From Pseudomonas triticicola (lineage in GTDB: Bacteria > Pseudomonadota > Gammaproteobacteria > Pseudomonadales > Pseudomonadaceae), in assembly GCF_019145375.1 (NCBI RefSeq), contig NZ_JAHSTX010000001.1:3261001-3325000 (forward strand): a stretch of 64,000 bases of DNA, written 5' to 3'. How positions within the stretch are numbered: the first letter of the stretch is position 1; each line of letters starts with the position of its first letter. The notes under the pieces are model-generated. The model was not told the origin of the DNA. It made no database searches and saw only the letters and a list, made by a program, of their open reading frames with translations. Position numbers and translations under genes: made by a program. This document shows positions 1 to 9,922 of this stretch, piece after piece.

Positions 1-2
1 CC

Positions 3-164
3 GAGGATGCTGCTTTCATCAAAGACACCGACCGCCACGCCTGGGCTGCGCATTACCTGACGGTGTTGGGCAAGGCCTTGATTGATGACGTGATCCAAGC
101 GCTGATCCCACGACCTGCGCGGACGAAGACTGAATCTGAAGAAGAATTACCTGATAGCCACTAA
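3..164 (+). CDS. 3' end of an unrecognised small protein gene (partial)
   Basis: One reading frame is open from the window edge to a TAA at 162-164 and encodes about 53 residues. The visible part includes AWAAHYLTVLGKALIDDV followed by a charged tail ending in EEELPDSH. The segment resembles the C-terminal half of small uncharacterised Pseudomonas proteins (possibly DUF3077-like), but that is a weak impression. The start lies outside the window. It is followed by a REPIN and the kup terminator, and points towards kup, so it is not co-transcribed with it. No function is assigned. Confidence 0.5.
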   Translation, partial: EDAAFIKDTDRHAWAAHYLTVLGKALIDDVIQALIPRPARTKTESEEELPDSH

Positions 165-177
165 CACTGCAGACCCT

Positions 178-267
178 TGTGGGAGCGAGCCTGCTCGCGA
201 ATCCGGTGGGTCAGCCACCACATGCTTCGACTGACACTACGCCTTCGCGAGCAGGCTCGCTCCCACA
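178..267. repeat. REPIN copy 1 (inverted REP doublet)
   Basis: Two 24-bp REP units in inverted orientation (178-201 and 244-267), sharing the core GGGAGCGAGCCTGCTCGC, separated by 42 bp. It lies in the gap between the partial gene and kup. The same doublet occurs seven more times in this window. Confidence 0.93.
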
Positions 268-304
268 GGGAATCAGCGGTGGTTTGAGGATTGGGCACAG
301 GCAC

Positions 305-345
305 AAAAAAGCCCCCGCCAGACACAAGGCTGACGGGGGCTTTTT
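305..345 (-). terminator. Rho-independent terminator of kup
   Basis: GC-rich stem made of GCCCCCG(C/T)CAG halves (about 310-321 and 331-341) flanked by A-run and T-run. On the minus strand the T-run follows the stem just after the kup stop codon. Confidence 0.9.
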
Positions 346-359
346 GGTTGGAGCCAGGC

Positions 360-2261
360 TTACATTTCGACCTGCGTCCCCAACTCAATCACCCGGTTCA
401 GCGGTAGATTAAAAAACCGCAAATTGCCATTGGCATTCTTCAACATGAACGCAAACAACGCCTCACGCCAACGCGCCATCCCCTCGAGTTTCGAAGCAAT
501 CACCGTTTCACGGCTGAGGAAGTAGGTCGTGCGCATCGGGCTGAAGTCGAGGTCTTCAAGGTGGCACAGCTTCAGCGCCTGCGGCACGTCGGGCTCGTCG
601 GTGAAGCCGAAGTGCAGGATCACCCGGAAGAAGCCTTCACCATGCGCTTCCACTTCGAAGCGCCGCGATGGCGGCACACGGGGGATGTCTTCGTAGACCA
701 CCGTCAGCAACACCACTTGCTCATGCAGCACCTGGTTATGCAGCAGGTTGTGCAAAAGCGCATGCGGCACGGCGTCGGAGCGGGCGGTGAGGAACACCGC
801 TGTGCCCTGTACGCGATGCGGCGGTTGCACGCGGATGCTGCTGATGAAGATCGGCAGCGGCAGCGCGCCTTCGTCGAGGCGTTCGACCAGCAGCTGTTTG
901 CCGCGCTTCCAGGTGGTCATCAGCACGAACAGCGCGATACCGGCGATCACCGGGAACGCGCCGCCCTGAACGATCTTCGGCACGTTGGCAGCGAAGTACA
1001 GGCCATCCACCAGCAGGAAGCCAAGCAACACCGGCACCGCGAGGATCGGTGGCCATTTCCACAGCAGCAGCATCACGGCGGACACCAGAATGGTAGTCAT
1101 CAGCATCGTGCCAGTCACTGCCACGCCGTAGGCCGAGGCCAGTGCACCGGAGGATTCGAAGCCCAGCACCAACAGGACCACGCCGACCATCAGCGCCCAG
1201 TTCACCGCGCCGATGTAGATCTGGCCTTGCTCATCGCTGGAGGTGTGCTGGATGTACATGCGCGGTATGTAACCGAGCTGGATCGCCTGACGGGTCAGGG
1301 AGAACGCACCGGAAATCACCGCTTGCGAAGCGATCACCGTGGCCAGGGTAGACAGGCCGACCAGCGGAATCAGCGCCCAGCTCGGTGCCAGCAGGTAGAA
1401 CGGGTTACGCGCTGCGTCAGGGTTTTCCAGCAGCAATGCGCCCTGGCCGAAGTAGTTGAGCACCAGCGCCGGCAGCACCAGCAGGAACCAGGCGCGGGCG
1501 ATCGGCTTGCGGCCGAAGTGGCCCATGTCGGCGTACAGCGCTTCCGCGCCGGTCAGCGCCAGCACTACCGCGCCGAGGATCGCTACGCCCATGCCCGGGT
1601 GCACGACGAAAAAATTCACCGCCCACATCGGGTTCAGCGCGTGCAGCACTTCCGGGGTGTGGCTGATGCCGTACACACCGAGCGCGCCGAGGACGAGGAA
1701 CCAGGTGACCATGATCGGCCCGAACAGAATGCCGATCCGCGCGGTGCCGTGGCGCTGGATCAGAAACAGCGCGACCAGCACCACCAGCGACAGCGGCACC
1801 ACCCAGTGATCGATGCCTTCAAACGCCAGGCCGAGGCCTTCGATCGCCGACAGCACCGAAATGGCCGGGGTGATCATGCTGTCGCCATAAAACAGCGCCG
1901 CGCCGATCAGCCCGCAGACCACCAACAGCGTGCGCAGGCGCTTGCGCCCCGCCGCTGCCCGCCGTGCCAGCGCCGTCAGGGCCATGATGCCGCCCTCGCC
2001 CTGGTTGTCGGCGCGCAGGACGAACATCATGTACTTGATCGAGACCACCCAGATCAGCGACCAGAAGATCAACGACAGAATGCCCAGCACGCCGTCGTGA
2101 TTGACCGGCACACCGTAACCGCCGGAAAACACTTCCTTGAGGGTGTACAACGGGCTCGTGCCGATGTCGCCATAAACCACCCCGACTGCCGCGACCAGCA
2201 TGCTCAGCGGTCTGCTCGCCGAACCCTCGGCGCCCGCCGCATGACTACTTGCCTGACCCAT
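360..2261 (-). CDS. kup: Kup low-affinity potassium uptake transporter
   Basis: The 633-residue product is full length for the Kup/HAK/KT family, inner-membrane K+ transporters thought to use proton symport. After about 20 polar residues comes the family signature [18 protein letters not shown], then about 12 hydrophobic segments to near residue 440, then a soluble C-terminal domain ending GTQVEM. AGGAG lies about 7 bp before the chosen ATG. The gene is divergent from rimO across 288 bp and ends at a strong terminator, so it is probably monocistronic. A long open frame on the opposite strand is a GC-rich shadow. Confidence 0.96.
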   Translation of the reverse strand: MGQASSHAAGAEGSASRPLSMLVAAVGVVYGDIGTSPLYTLKEVFSGGYGVPVNHDGVLGILSLIFWSLIWVVSIKYMMFVLRADNQGEGGIMALTALARRAAAGRKRLRTLLVVCGLIGAALFYGDSMITPAISVLSAIEGLGLAFEGIDHWVVPLSLVVLVALFLIQRHGTARIGILFGPIMVTWFLVLGALGVYGISHTPEVLHALNPMWAVNFFVVHPGMGVAILGAVVLALTGAEALYADMGHFGRKPIARAWFLLVLPALVLNYFGQGALLLENPDAARNPFYLLAPSWALIPLVGLSTLATVIASQAVISGAFSLTRQAIQLGYIPRMYIQHTSSDEQGQIYIGAVNWALMVGVVLLVLGFESSGALASAYGVAVTGTMLMTTILVSAVMLLLWKWPPILAVPVLLGFLLVDGLYFAANVPKIVQGGAFPVIAGIALFVLMTTWKRGKQLLVERLDEGALPLPIFISSIRVQPPHRVQGTAVFLTARSDAVPHALLHNLLHNQVLHEQVVLLTVVYEDIPRVPPSRRFEVEAHGEGFFRVILHFGFTDEPDVPQALKLCHLEDLDFSPMRTTYFLSRETVIASKLEGMARWREALFAFMLKNANGNLRFFNLPLNRVIELGTQVEM

Positions 2262-2549
2262 CCAACACTCCTGATCTCGATACCGGCTTCTTTGAAGGAA
2301 GCACTATGCTTTGAGTTGCAGCATGCGCTGTTTTACCTGTTGTTACAGACCAATGATTGACTGCACGAAACGGTAAAGCTCAACGGCGCGAAGCATAGCG
2401 CAGCACTCGTCGTATTTCCCCGTATAAAGCTGGTCAAGTACGCTGCCCGCCGCTAGAATTGCGCACTTTTTGATCAGAGGCGCGCCCCAAGCGCCCATCC
2501 GTCGGTTTGCGCATGATGCAAGCGACGTCACAAAACACCGAGGTTAGAC
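2262..2549. promoter_or_regulatory. Divergent kup/rimO promoter region
   Basis: This 288-bp gap separates the divergent kup and rimO starts and must carry both promoters. I see no convincing operator, repeat or RNA element in it. Short open frames here lack ribosome-binding sites and look accidental. Confidence 0.5.
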
Positions 2550-3887
<1,338 letters not shown>

Positions 3888-4130
3888 TCTGAACGTCAAA
3901 AGCCCCTCATCGGAACGCCGCCCGCCTACCCCTCTCCCAGAGGGAGAGGGGACTGATCGAGGTGCTCTTCAGAATGACGGCGACTTGAAATATCGAGTCG
4001 AACTCAGGCTTTGAACAGCACGAAGATCAGCTCCCTTCCCCCTCGCCCCCTCTGGGGGAGAGGGTTGGGGTGAGGGGGGAGAGATCTTGCTGGCGACAGA
4101 AATAGCCAGCCAGACACCGCAACAAATCCA
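3888..4130. repeat. Intergenic purine/pyrimidine-rich repeat region after rimO
   Basis: Downstream of rimO there are two related CCCTC-rich elements: a near-perfect hairpin of CCCCTCTCCC with GGGAGAGGGG (3929-3951) and a longer C-rich/G-rich block (about 4036-4077) of the kind that translates spuriously as LTPTLSPRGGEG. Such elements are common between genes in Pseudomonas and other proteobacteria. No gene is seen here. Confidence 0.7.
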
Positions 4131-4167
4131 AAAAGCCCCGCTCTTTTCCGAGATGCGGGGCTTTTTT
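4131..4167 (+). terminator. Rho-independent terminator
   Basis: Stem AAGCCCCGC / GCGGGGCTT with A-run before and T6 after, located between rimO and the GNAT gene. It is probably the distal terminator of rimO; the symmetry would allow activity in both directions. Confidence 0.85.
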
Positions 4168-4224
4168 GCGGCTATCGTTTAGCGGGGGACGGACTCCCTT
4201 GAACCGCACAAGAGGCACACGCAC

Positions 4225-4698
4225 ATGCGTCAGCATTCGGTCATCCACACACCGAAAATCAGCGATTACGAAGAACTGACCCGGGTCTGGGAGGCCTCGG
4301 TCCGTGCGACTCACCAGTTCCTGCCGGACAGCTACATCGAGCTGCTGCGCAATCTGGTGCTCACCCGCTATCTTGATGCGGTCATGCTGATCTGCACCAA
4401 GGATCGCCAGCAGCGCATCACCGGTTTTGCCGGTGTGGCGGCGGGCAAGATTGAAATGTTGTTCATCGATCCTGATCATCGTGGTCAAGGCTTGGGCAAG
4501 CAGTTGCTGCGCTATGCGATCGAACGGCTCAATGCCGATGAACTCGACGTCAACGAACAGAATCCGCAAGCCTTGGGCTTTTACGAGAAACAGGGCTTCG
4601 AGGTGATCGGCCGCTCCGAGGTCGATGGCATGGGCCAGCCGTATCCGCTGCTGCATATGCGCTTGCGGCAGTCCCAACAGCGCTCAAGCAACGGCTGA
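4225..4698 (+). CDS. GNAT-family N-acetyltransferase (YjaB-like)
   Basis: The 157-residue product is a single GNAT domain. The acetyl-CoA binding motif A is visible as MLFIDPDHRGQGLGKQLL (about residues 74-91), with the typical R/Q-x-x-G-x-G/A turn; motif B follows as NEQNPQALGFYEKQGF. The family transfers acetyl groups to small molecules or proteins, and the substrate cannot be told from sequence. The N-terminal part resembles YjaB-type proteins. The ribosome-binding site is weak. A terminator lies upstream and a REPIN downstream, so it is a lone gene. Confidence 0.85.
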   Translation: MRQHSVIHTPKISDYEELTRVWEASVRATHQFLPDSYIELLRNLVLTRYLDAVMLICTKDRQQRITGFAGVAAGKIEMLFIDPDHRGQGLGKQLLRYAIERLNADELDVNEQNPQALGFYEKQGFEVIGRSEVDGMGQPYPLLHMRLRQSQQRSSNG

Positions 4699-4714
4699 CA
4701 CACCATGGAAACCC

Positions 4715-4804
4715 TGTGGGAGCGAGCCTGCTCGCGAATGCGGTGTACCCGTCACTGCACACATAGACTGGCAGGACGCCTTCGCGAGCAGGCTCGCTCC
4801 CACA
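4715..4804. repeat. REPIN copy 2
   Basis: Inverted REP doublet, units 4715-4738 and 4781-4804, same core as copy 1 and the same head arrangement, between the GNAT and pseudouridine synthase genes. Confidence 0.93.
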
Positions 4805-4889
4805 TTGAATACAGCGCCTGCAAATGGAACCGGGCTTAACCGCTTCCACACAGGTACAATGCCCACCCCTTTTTTGTTACGGCCCCGTC

Positions 4890-5600
4890 ATGACTGACCC
4901 GATTCGCCTCTCCAAACGCCTCATCGAACTGGTCGGTTGCTCCCGCCGGGAGGCCGAGCTGTTCATTGAGGGCGGCTGGGTCACCGTGGACGGCGAAGTC
5001 ATCGATGAGCCGCAATTCAAGGTCGGCGAGCAGAAGGTCGAGCTCGACAAGGACGCCAAGGCCACCGCGCCGGAGCCGGTGACCATCCTGCTCAACGCGC
5101 CCGCCGGCATGGATGTCGACAGCGCCATGCAATCGCTCAGCGCCGAAACCCTCAGCGAAGAGCATCGCTACGGCAAGCGCCCGTTGCGCGGGCACTTCCT
5201 GCGCCTGACCGCCAGCGCCGACCTGCAGCCCAAGGCCAGCGGCCTGCTGGTGTTCACCCAGGACTGGAAAATCCTGCGCAAGCTCACCGCCGACGCGGCG
5301 AAGATCGAGCAGGAATACATCGTCGAAGTCGAAGGTGAGATGGCTGCCCACGGCCTCAACCGCCTGCAACACGGCCTGACCCACAAGGGCAAGGAGCTGC
5401 CGCCGGTCAAGGCCAGTTGGCAGAACGAAAACCGCCTGCGCTTCGCCATGAAAAACCCGCAGCCGGGAATCATCGCGCAGTTCTGCGAAGCGGTCGGCCT
5501 GAAGGTCATCGGCATCCGCCGCATCCGCATCGGCGGCGTGTCGATCGGCAAGGTCCCGCTCGGCCAATGGCGCTACCTGTCCGGCAAAGAGAAGTTCTAG
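4890..5600 (+). CDS. RsuA/RluB-family rRNA pseudouridine synthase
   Basis: The 236-residue product begins MTDPIRLSKRLIELVGCSR and has an N-terminal S4 RNA-binding domain (about residues 5-60) followed by a pseudouridine synthase domain. The usual GRLD-type catalytic motif is not obvious: the equivalent stretch reads LQPKASGLLVFTQDW (about residue 110), so the catalytic aspartate is not clear to me. The frame is open further upstream, but the start at 4890 is preferred because the extension carries no family sequence. Target rRNA position unknown. The next gene follows after 70 bp and may be co-transcribed. Confidence 0.82.
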   Translation: MTDPIRLSKRLIELVGCSRREAELFIEGGWVTVDGEVIDEPQFKVGEQKVELDKDAKATAPEPVTILLNAPAGMDVDSAMQSLSAETLSEEHRYGKRPLRGHFLRLTASADLQPKASGLLVFTQDWKILRKLTADAAKIEQEYIVEVEGEMAAHGLNRLQHGLTHKGKELPPVKASWQNENRLRFAMKNPQPGIIAQFCEAVGLKVIGIRRIRIGGVSIGKVPLGQWRYLSGKEKF

Positions 5601-5670
5601 AACTTCCACTGCCGCCCCACATTCCGGCAGCGCTTACGAGCGCTGCCCACAACGCATCAGGAATACCGAC

Positions 5671-6138
5671 ATGGTTCATAACGACGTACTGCGCAGCGTG
5701 CGCTACATGCTCGACATCAGCGACAAGAAAGTTGTCGAGATCATCAAACTGGGCGGCATGGACGTCACGCTCGCCGATGTCATCACCTGGCTCGACAAGA
5801 AAGAAGAAGATGAAGAAGGCTTCGTGCGCTGCCCGGACGAAGTCATCGCGCACTTCCTCGACGGCCTGGTGATCTTCAAGCGCGGCAAGGACGAAAGCCG
5901 TCCGCCGCAACCGATCGAAGTGCCGGTGACCAACAACATCATTCTGAAAAAACTGCGCGTGGCCTTCGAACTGAAAGAAGACGACATGCACGCGATCCTC
6001 AAAGCCGCCGAGTTTCCGGTATCCAAGCCTGAACTGAGCGCGCTGTTCCGCAAGGTCGGCCACACCAACTATCGCCCGTGTGGCGACCAGTTGCTGCGTA
6101 ACTTCCTCAAAGGGCTCACGCTGCGCGTGAGAGCCTGA
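5671..6138 (+). CDS. YehS-like DUF1456 protein
   Basis: The 155-residue product contains two copies of the DUF1456 helical unit: NDVLRSVRYMLDISDKKVVEI (residues 3-23) and NNIILKKLRVAFELKEDDM (about 89-107), each followed by a further helix and a short linker. This is the E. coli YehS arrangement; the family has no established biochemical role. AGGAA is placed correctly before the ATG. It lies 70 bp after the pseudouridine synthase gene on the same strand. Confidence 0.88.
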   Translation: MVHNDVLRSVRYMLDISDKKVVEIIKLGGMDVTLADVITWLDKKEEDEEGFVRCPDEVIAHFLDGLVIFKRGKDESRPPQPIEVPVTNNIILKKLRVAFELKEDDMHAILKAAEFPVSKPELSALFRKVGHTNYRPCGDQLLRNFLKGLTLRVRA

Positions 6139-6142
6139 AAAC

Positions 6143-6220
6143 AGCTGCAAGCTACAAGCTACAAGCTACAAGCGGCAAGGCGGGGCACGGTGTTTGACTT
6201 GCCGCTTGTAGCTTGCAGCT
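6143..6220. repeat. AAGCTACAAGC-type inverted repeat, copy 1
   Basis: Left arm built of repeated AAGCTACA/GCAAGC units (6143-6179, with three near-tandem AAGCTAC repeats), right arm CTTGCCGCTTGTAGCTTGC (6198-6220). It can fold into a long hairpin after the yehS-like gene. A second member lies at 43633-43707. It is unrelated in sequence to the REPINs. Confidence 0.82.
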
Positions 6221-6274
6221 CGAAGCTGGCCGCATGGCCTAGAGTGTACTGATCCCTAATCTTCAGGATTCGCC

Positions 6275-7045
6275 ATGCATCCCTATTTTTCCCTGCAAGG
6301 CCGCACCGCTCTGGTGACTGGCGGTACTCGTGGTATCGGCAAGATGATCGCCAAGGCGTTCGTCGAGGCCGGCGCCCATGTCTATGTGTGCTCGCGCGAC
6401 GTCGAAGCCTGCCATCAGACCGCTGAAGAACTTGGCGCCCTGGGCAGTTGCCATGGCGTGGCGGCGAATCTGGCGACCGAGGAAGGCGTGCGGGAATTGG
6501 CCGCGCGTCTGGGTGAGCAGATCACCCATCTGGACATTCTGGTGAACAATGCCGGCACCACCTGGGGCGCGCCGCTGGAGAGTTACCCGGTCAAGGGCTG
6601 GGAAAAGGTCATGCAGCTCAACGTGACGTCGGTGTTCAGTTGCATCCAGCAATTCTTGCCGCTGCTGCGCAAGGCGGGCTCGGCGGCGAATCCGGCGCGG
6701 ATCATCAATATCGGTTCGGTAGCGGGGATTTCTTCGTTTGGCGAGCAGGCTTACGCCTATGGGCCGAGCAAGGCCGCTCTGCATCAGTTGTCGCGCATTC
6801 TCGCGCGGGAACTGGTGAGCCAGCACATCAACGTCAACGTGATTGCGCCGGGACGGTTTCCGAGCAAGATGACCCGGCATATTGGTAATGATGAGCAGGC
6901 ATTGGCTGAGGATACTGCGCTGATTCCGATGAAGCGCTGGGGGCGTGAGGAAGAGATGGCGGCGCTGGCGATTAGCCTGGCGAGTACGGCGGGGGCTTAT
7001 ATGACCGGGAATATTATTCCGCTGGATGGTGGGTTCAGTCTGTAG
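6275..7045 (+). CDS. rhlG: RhlG-like NADP-dependent short-chain dehydrogenase/reductase
   Basis: The 256-residue SDR has the Rossmann glycine motif TGGTRGIGK (residues 15-23), NNAG (about 90), and catalytic Ser (IGSVAG) and Tyr-x-x-x-Lys (YGPSK). Its start MHPYFSLQGRTALVTGG and long blocks such as ESYPVKGWEKVMQLNVTSV closely match my memory of P. aeruginosa RhlG. RhlG is a beta-ketoacyl-type reductase; its proposed role in rhamnolipid synthesis is disputed, and this window shows no rhlA/rhlB. I therefore assign an RhlG orthologue without claiming rhamnolipid production. AGGA precedes the ATG. Confidence 0.85.
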   Translation: MHPYFSLQGRTALVTGGTRGIGKMIAKAFVEAGAHVYVCSRDVEACHQTAEELGALGSCHGVAANLATEEGVRELAARLGEQITHLDILVNNAGTTWGAPLESYPVKGWEKVMQLNVTSVFSCIQQFLPLLRKAGSAANPARIINIGSVAGISSFGEQAYAYGPSKAALHQLSRILARELVSQHINVNVIAPGRFPSKMTRHIGNDEQALAEDTALIPMKRWGREEEMAALAISLASTAGAYMTGNIIPLDGGFSL

Positions 7046-7060
7046 ATCGGCGGTGCGGCA

Positions 7061-7135
7061 TTCGCGAGCAGGCTCGCTCCCACAGGGATTTCATACACGA
7101 CGCAGCTACATTGTGGGAGCGAGCCTGCTCGCGAA
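7061..7135. repeat. REPIN copy 3 (opposite arrangement)
   Basis: REP units 7061-7084 and 7112-7135. The order is reversed compared with copies 1, 2, 4, 5, 6 and 8: the unit ending in GCTCCCACA comes first. The spacer is only 27 bp. Confidence 0.92.
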
Positions 7136-7211
7136 GAGGCCAGCCCTGTCACCACCAGACTTGAAGCCAGCCGGGTTATCATGCCCGCCCTACCCGCTTC
7201 GATCCCAGACC

Positions 7212-7910
7212 ATGACTTACAGCGTCTCCCCCATCGGCTTCGTGCGCTCCTGCTTCAAGGAGAAGTTCGCCATCCCCCGCCAGCCACAACTGGCCCCGGC
7301 CGCCCGTGGCGTGTTGGAACTGGTCGCGCCGTTCGATCAGGGTGACGCCGTGCAGGGGCTGGAGCAGGTCAGTCATGTTTGGCTGTTGTTTCTGTTCCAC
7401 CAAGCCCTGGAAGACAAACCGCGCCTGAAAGTGCGCCCGCCTCGCCTAGGCGGTAACAAGTCGATGGGCGTGTTTGCCACCCGCGCCACGCACCGGCCGA
7501 ACGGCATTGGCCAGTCGGTGGTGAAGCTGGACAGGGTCGAAGGTAATCGGCTGTTTATCTCCGGGATCGATCTGCTCGACGGCACCCCGGTGCTGGATAT
7601 CAAACCCTATGTGCCGTACGCCGACATCATCCCCGGGGCAACCAATGACATCGCCAGCGCGGCGCCGCACGTGATCGACGTGCAGTGGGCAGAGTCGGCT
7701 TTGAAACAGGCGCACGCCCACGCTCAGCGCCTCGATGAGCCGTTGGTTGAGCTGATCGAGCAGTGCCTGGCGCAGGATCCGCGCCCGGCGTATCAGACGC
7801 CGGCGCCGGAACGTGAATATGGTGCGCAGTTCTGGGATCTGGACGTGCGCTGGCATTACCCGACGCCCGAACAGATCCGCGTGCTGGAAGTCATCCCGGC
7901 CGGGGCATAA
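7212..7910 (+). CDS. trmO: TrmO, tRNA (N6-threonylcarbamoyladenosine37-N6)-methyltransferase
   Basis: SAM-dependent enzyme of the TsaA/YaeB fold that methylates t6A37 in certain tRNAs. The 232-residue product begins MTYSVSPIGFVRSCFKEKFAIPRQP and contains the signatures PFDQGDAVQGLEQVSHVWLLF, MGVFATRATHRPNGIG and GIDLLDGTPVLDIKPYVPY, covering the beta-barrel catalytic domain; the C-terminal small domain follows. The frame is open 186 bp upstream, but that extension runs through the REPIN, so the internal ATG at 7212 is chosen. Followed by a strong terminator. Confidence 0.93.
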   Translation: MTYSVSPIGFVRSCFKEKFAIPRQPQLAPAARGVLELVAPFDQGDAVQGLEQVSHVWLLFLFHQALEDKPRLKVRPPRLGGNKSMGVFATRATHRPNGIGQSVVKLDRVEGNRLFISGIDLLDGTPVLDIKPYVPYADIIPGATNDIASAAPHVIDVQWAESALKQAHAHAQRLDEPLVELIEQCLAQDPRPAYQTPAPEREYGAQFWDLDVRWHYPTPEQIRVLEVIPAGA

Positions 7911-7922
7911 AACCCGCAAACG

Positions 7923-7962
7923 AAAAAGCCCGCGCTGCCTTCTCAGGCAACGCGGGCTTTTA
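7923..7962 (+). terminator. Rho-independent terminator of trmO
   Basis: Stem AAAGCCCGCG(C)TGCC / GGCA(A)CGCGGGCTTT around 7925-7961, immediately after trmO. Its symmetry makes it able to stop the convergent fpr transcript too. Confidence 0.9.
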
Positions 7963-7983
7963 CTGTCACACCGAAAAACCAAC

Positions 7984-8072
7984 TGTGGGAGCGAGCCTGC
8001 TCGCGAAGGCGTCGTGTCATGCAACATCAACGTTGATGACAGACCGCATTCGCGAGCGGGCTCGCTCCCACA
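7984..8072. repeat. REPIN copy 4
   Basis: Units 7984-8007 and 8049-8072; the right unit carries one base change (GCGGGC in place of GCAGGC). Lies between the convergent trmO and fpr genes. Confidence 0.92.
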
Positions 8073-8083
8073 GGTATCGCAGG

Positions 8084-8863
8084 TTATTTTTCGACGAACG
8101 CACGCTCGATCAGGTAGTCACCCGGCTCGCGCATCCGCGCCGAGATCTTCAGGCCAAAGCTGTCGAGCACTTCGCTGGTCTCGTCGAGCATGCTCGGGCT
8201 GCCGCAGATCATTGCGCGGTCGTCCTGCGGGTTGATCGGTGGCAGGCCGATGTCGCTGAACAGCTTGCCGCTGCGCATCAGGTCAGTCAGGCGGCCCTGA
8301 TTCTCGAACGGCTCGCGGGTCACGGTCGGGTAGTAGATCAACTTGTCACGCAGCGCTTCGCCGAAGAACTCGTTCTGCGGCAGGTGCTCGGTGATGAATT
8401 CGCGGTAAGCGACTTCGTTGACGTAGCGCACACCGTGAACCAGGATCACTTTCTCAAAGCGCTCGTAGGTTTCCGGGTCCTGAATGACGCTCATGAACGG
8501 CGCCAGACCGGTGCCGGTGCTCAGCAGGTACAGGTGCTTGCCCGGGTTCAGGTCATCGAGAACCAGGGTGCCGGTAGGCTTCTTCGAAATGATGATCTCG
8601 TCGCCTTCCTTCAAGTGCTGCAGCTGGGAGGTCAGCGGACCGTCCTGCACTTTGATGCTGAAGAATTCGAGATGCTCTTCCCAGTTCGGGCTGGCGATCG
8701 AGTAAGCGCGCATAAGCGGGCGGCCGTTGGGCTGTTGCAGGCCGATCATCACGAACTGACCGTTCTCGAAGCGCAAGCCCGGATCGCGGGTGCACTTGAA
8801 GCTGAACAGAGTGTCGTTCCAGTGATGAACACTGAGGACACGCTCGTGGTTCATGTTGCTCAT
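8084..8863 (-). CDS. fpr: Fpr, ferredoxin/flavodoxin-NADP(+) reductase
   Basis: The 259-residue FAD enzyme passes electrons between NADPH and ferredoxin or flavodoxin. Visible motifs are the FAD site RAYSIASPNWEEHLEF, the NADP-binding STGTGLAPFMSV and the family C-terminal region MICGSPSMLDETSEVL, ending VEK. The start MSNMNHERVLSVHHW is chosen over an upstream in-frame ATG because it matches the family and has AGGAG about 10 bp before it. It is divergent from finR across 132 bp, the arrangement in which FinR activates fpr under superoxide stress in P. putida. Confidence 0.96.
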   Translation of the reverse strand: MSNMNHERVLSVHHWNDTLFSFKCTRDPGLRFENGQFVMIGLQQPNGRPLMRAYSIASPNWEEHLEFFSIKVQDGPLTSQLQHLKEGDEIIISKKPTGTLVLDDLNPGKHLYLLSTGTGLAPFMSVIQDPETYERFEKVILVHGVRYVNEVAYREFITEHLPQNEFFGEALRDKLIYYPTVTREPFENQGRLTDLMRSGKLFSDIGLPPINPQDDRAMICGSPSMLDETSEVLDSFGLKISARMREPGDYLIERAFVEK

Positions 8864-8995
8864 GTACGTTTGACTCCTGGAGATTGGTCTGCGCGGCTCA
8901 ATGAGGCTTAACGTGCGCAATTGCATCGCATTCTAATAGCGACGACAATATCTGTTAACTGGATTATTAAGATAAGGGTTATCGGTTATATCGAT
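8864..8995. promoter_or_regulatory. Divergent fpr/finR control region
   Basis: This 132-bp gap separates the two start codons and should hold both promoters and the FinR binding site. AT-rich dyad-like stretches with ATATC/GATAT halves (near 8948-8997) are candidate LysR-type T-N11-A sites. The exact operator cannot be fixed by eye. Confidence 0.55.
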
Positions 8996-9922
8996 ATGCG
9001 ATTTACTCTCCGTCAACTGCAAGTCTTCGTCGCCGTCGCCCAGCAGGAAAGCGTATCCCGTGCTGCGGGTCTGCTCAACCTCTCGCAATCGGCGGCCAGC
9101 ACTTCGATCACCGAGCTCGAGCGCCAGTCCAGCTGCCAACTGTTCGACCGCGCCGGCAAACGCCTGAGCCTCAACGCCCTTGGCAAACAACTGCTGCCGC
9201 AAGCGGTCGCCCTGCTCGACCAGGCCAAGGAAATCGAAGACCTGCTCAATGGCAAATCCGGTTTCGGCTCGTTATCAGTGGGGGCGACGCTGACCATTGG
9301 CAACTATCTGGCCACCCTGCTGATCGGCAGCTTCATGCAGCGCCACCCGGAAAGTCAGGTCAAGCTACACGTGCAGAACACTGCCAATATCGTGCAACAA
9401 GTTGCCCACTACGAAATTGATCTGGGTCTGATTGAAGGCGATTGCAGTCACCCTGACATCGAAGTGCAGAGTTGGGTCGAGGATGAGCTGGTGGTGTTTT
9501 GCGCGCCCCAGCATCCGTTGGCCAAGCGCGGCAGTGCGACAATGGAAGAGCTGACCCATGAGGCGTGGATTTTGCGTGAACAGGGTTCTGGCACGCGGCT
9601 GACCTTCGATCAGGCCATGCGTCACCATCGCAGCGCGCTGAATATTCGCCTGGAGCTGGAACACACCGAAGCGATCAAGCGCGCAGTGGAATCAGGGCTG
9701 GGGATTGGCTGCATTTCGCGGCTGGCGCTGCGCGATGCCTTCCGGCGCGGCAGTCTGGTACCGGTGGAGACGCCGGATCTGGACCTGGCGCGGCAGTTCT
9801 ATTTCATCTGGCACAAACAGAAATACCAGACTTCAGCGATGCGCGAGTTTCTCGAGCTGTGCCGAGCATTCACCGCCGGGGTGCAGCGCAGCGACGAGAT
9901 TGTCTTGCCGACCATCGCTTAA
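8996..9922 (+). CDS. finR: FinR, LysR-type regulator of fpr
   Basis: The 308-residue LysR-family protein has an N-terminal winged helix-turn-helix (residues 1-60; RQLQVFVAVAQQESVSRAAGLLNLSQSAAS) and a two-lobe effector domain (about 90-295). The divergent position next to fpr identifies it as the FinR orthologue, which in P. putida and P. aeruginosa is needed for induction of fpr by redox-cycling agents. An upstream in-frame ATG exists, but MRFTLRQLQVF is the family start. Its stop codon overlaps the end of the convergent dgkA by a few bases. Confidence 0.87.
   Translation: MRFTLRQLQVFVAVAQQESVSRAAGLLNLSQSAASTSITELERQSSCQLFDRAGKRLSLNALGKQLLPQAVALLDQAKEIEDLLNGKSGFGSLSVGATLTIGNYLATLLIGSFMQRHPESQVKLHVQNTANIVQQVAHYEIDLGLIEGDCSHPDIEVQSWVEDELVVFCAPQHPLAKRGSATMEELTHEAWILREQGSGTRLTFDQAMRHHRSALNIRLELEHTEAIKRAVESGLGIGCISRLALRDAFRRGSLVPVETPDLDLARQFYFIWHKQKYQTSAMREFLELCRAFTAGVQRSDEIVLPTIA

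Noticed and set aside
178-267. CRISPR-like repeated elements
   Set aside because: The repeated units are inverted doublets at scattered sites, not direct repeats with regular spacers, and no cas gene is present.
561-2360. 599-codon open frame on the plus strand
   Set aside because: It is the antisense of kup, rich in His, Gln, Arg and Asp as expected from the complement of GC-rich codons, with no family similarity or ribosome-binding site.
4027-4677. Minus-strand frame ending LTPTLSPRGGEGEGS
   Set aside because: It is antisense to the GNAT gene and its tail is the typical spurious translation of a C-rich intergenic repeat.
6275-7045. Evidence for rhamnolipid production from the rhlG-like gene
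   Set aside because: RhlG's role in rhamnolipid synthesis is disputed and no rhlA, rhlB or rhl regulator is nearby.
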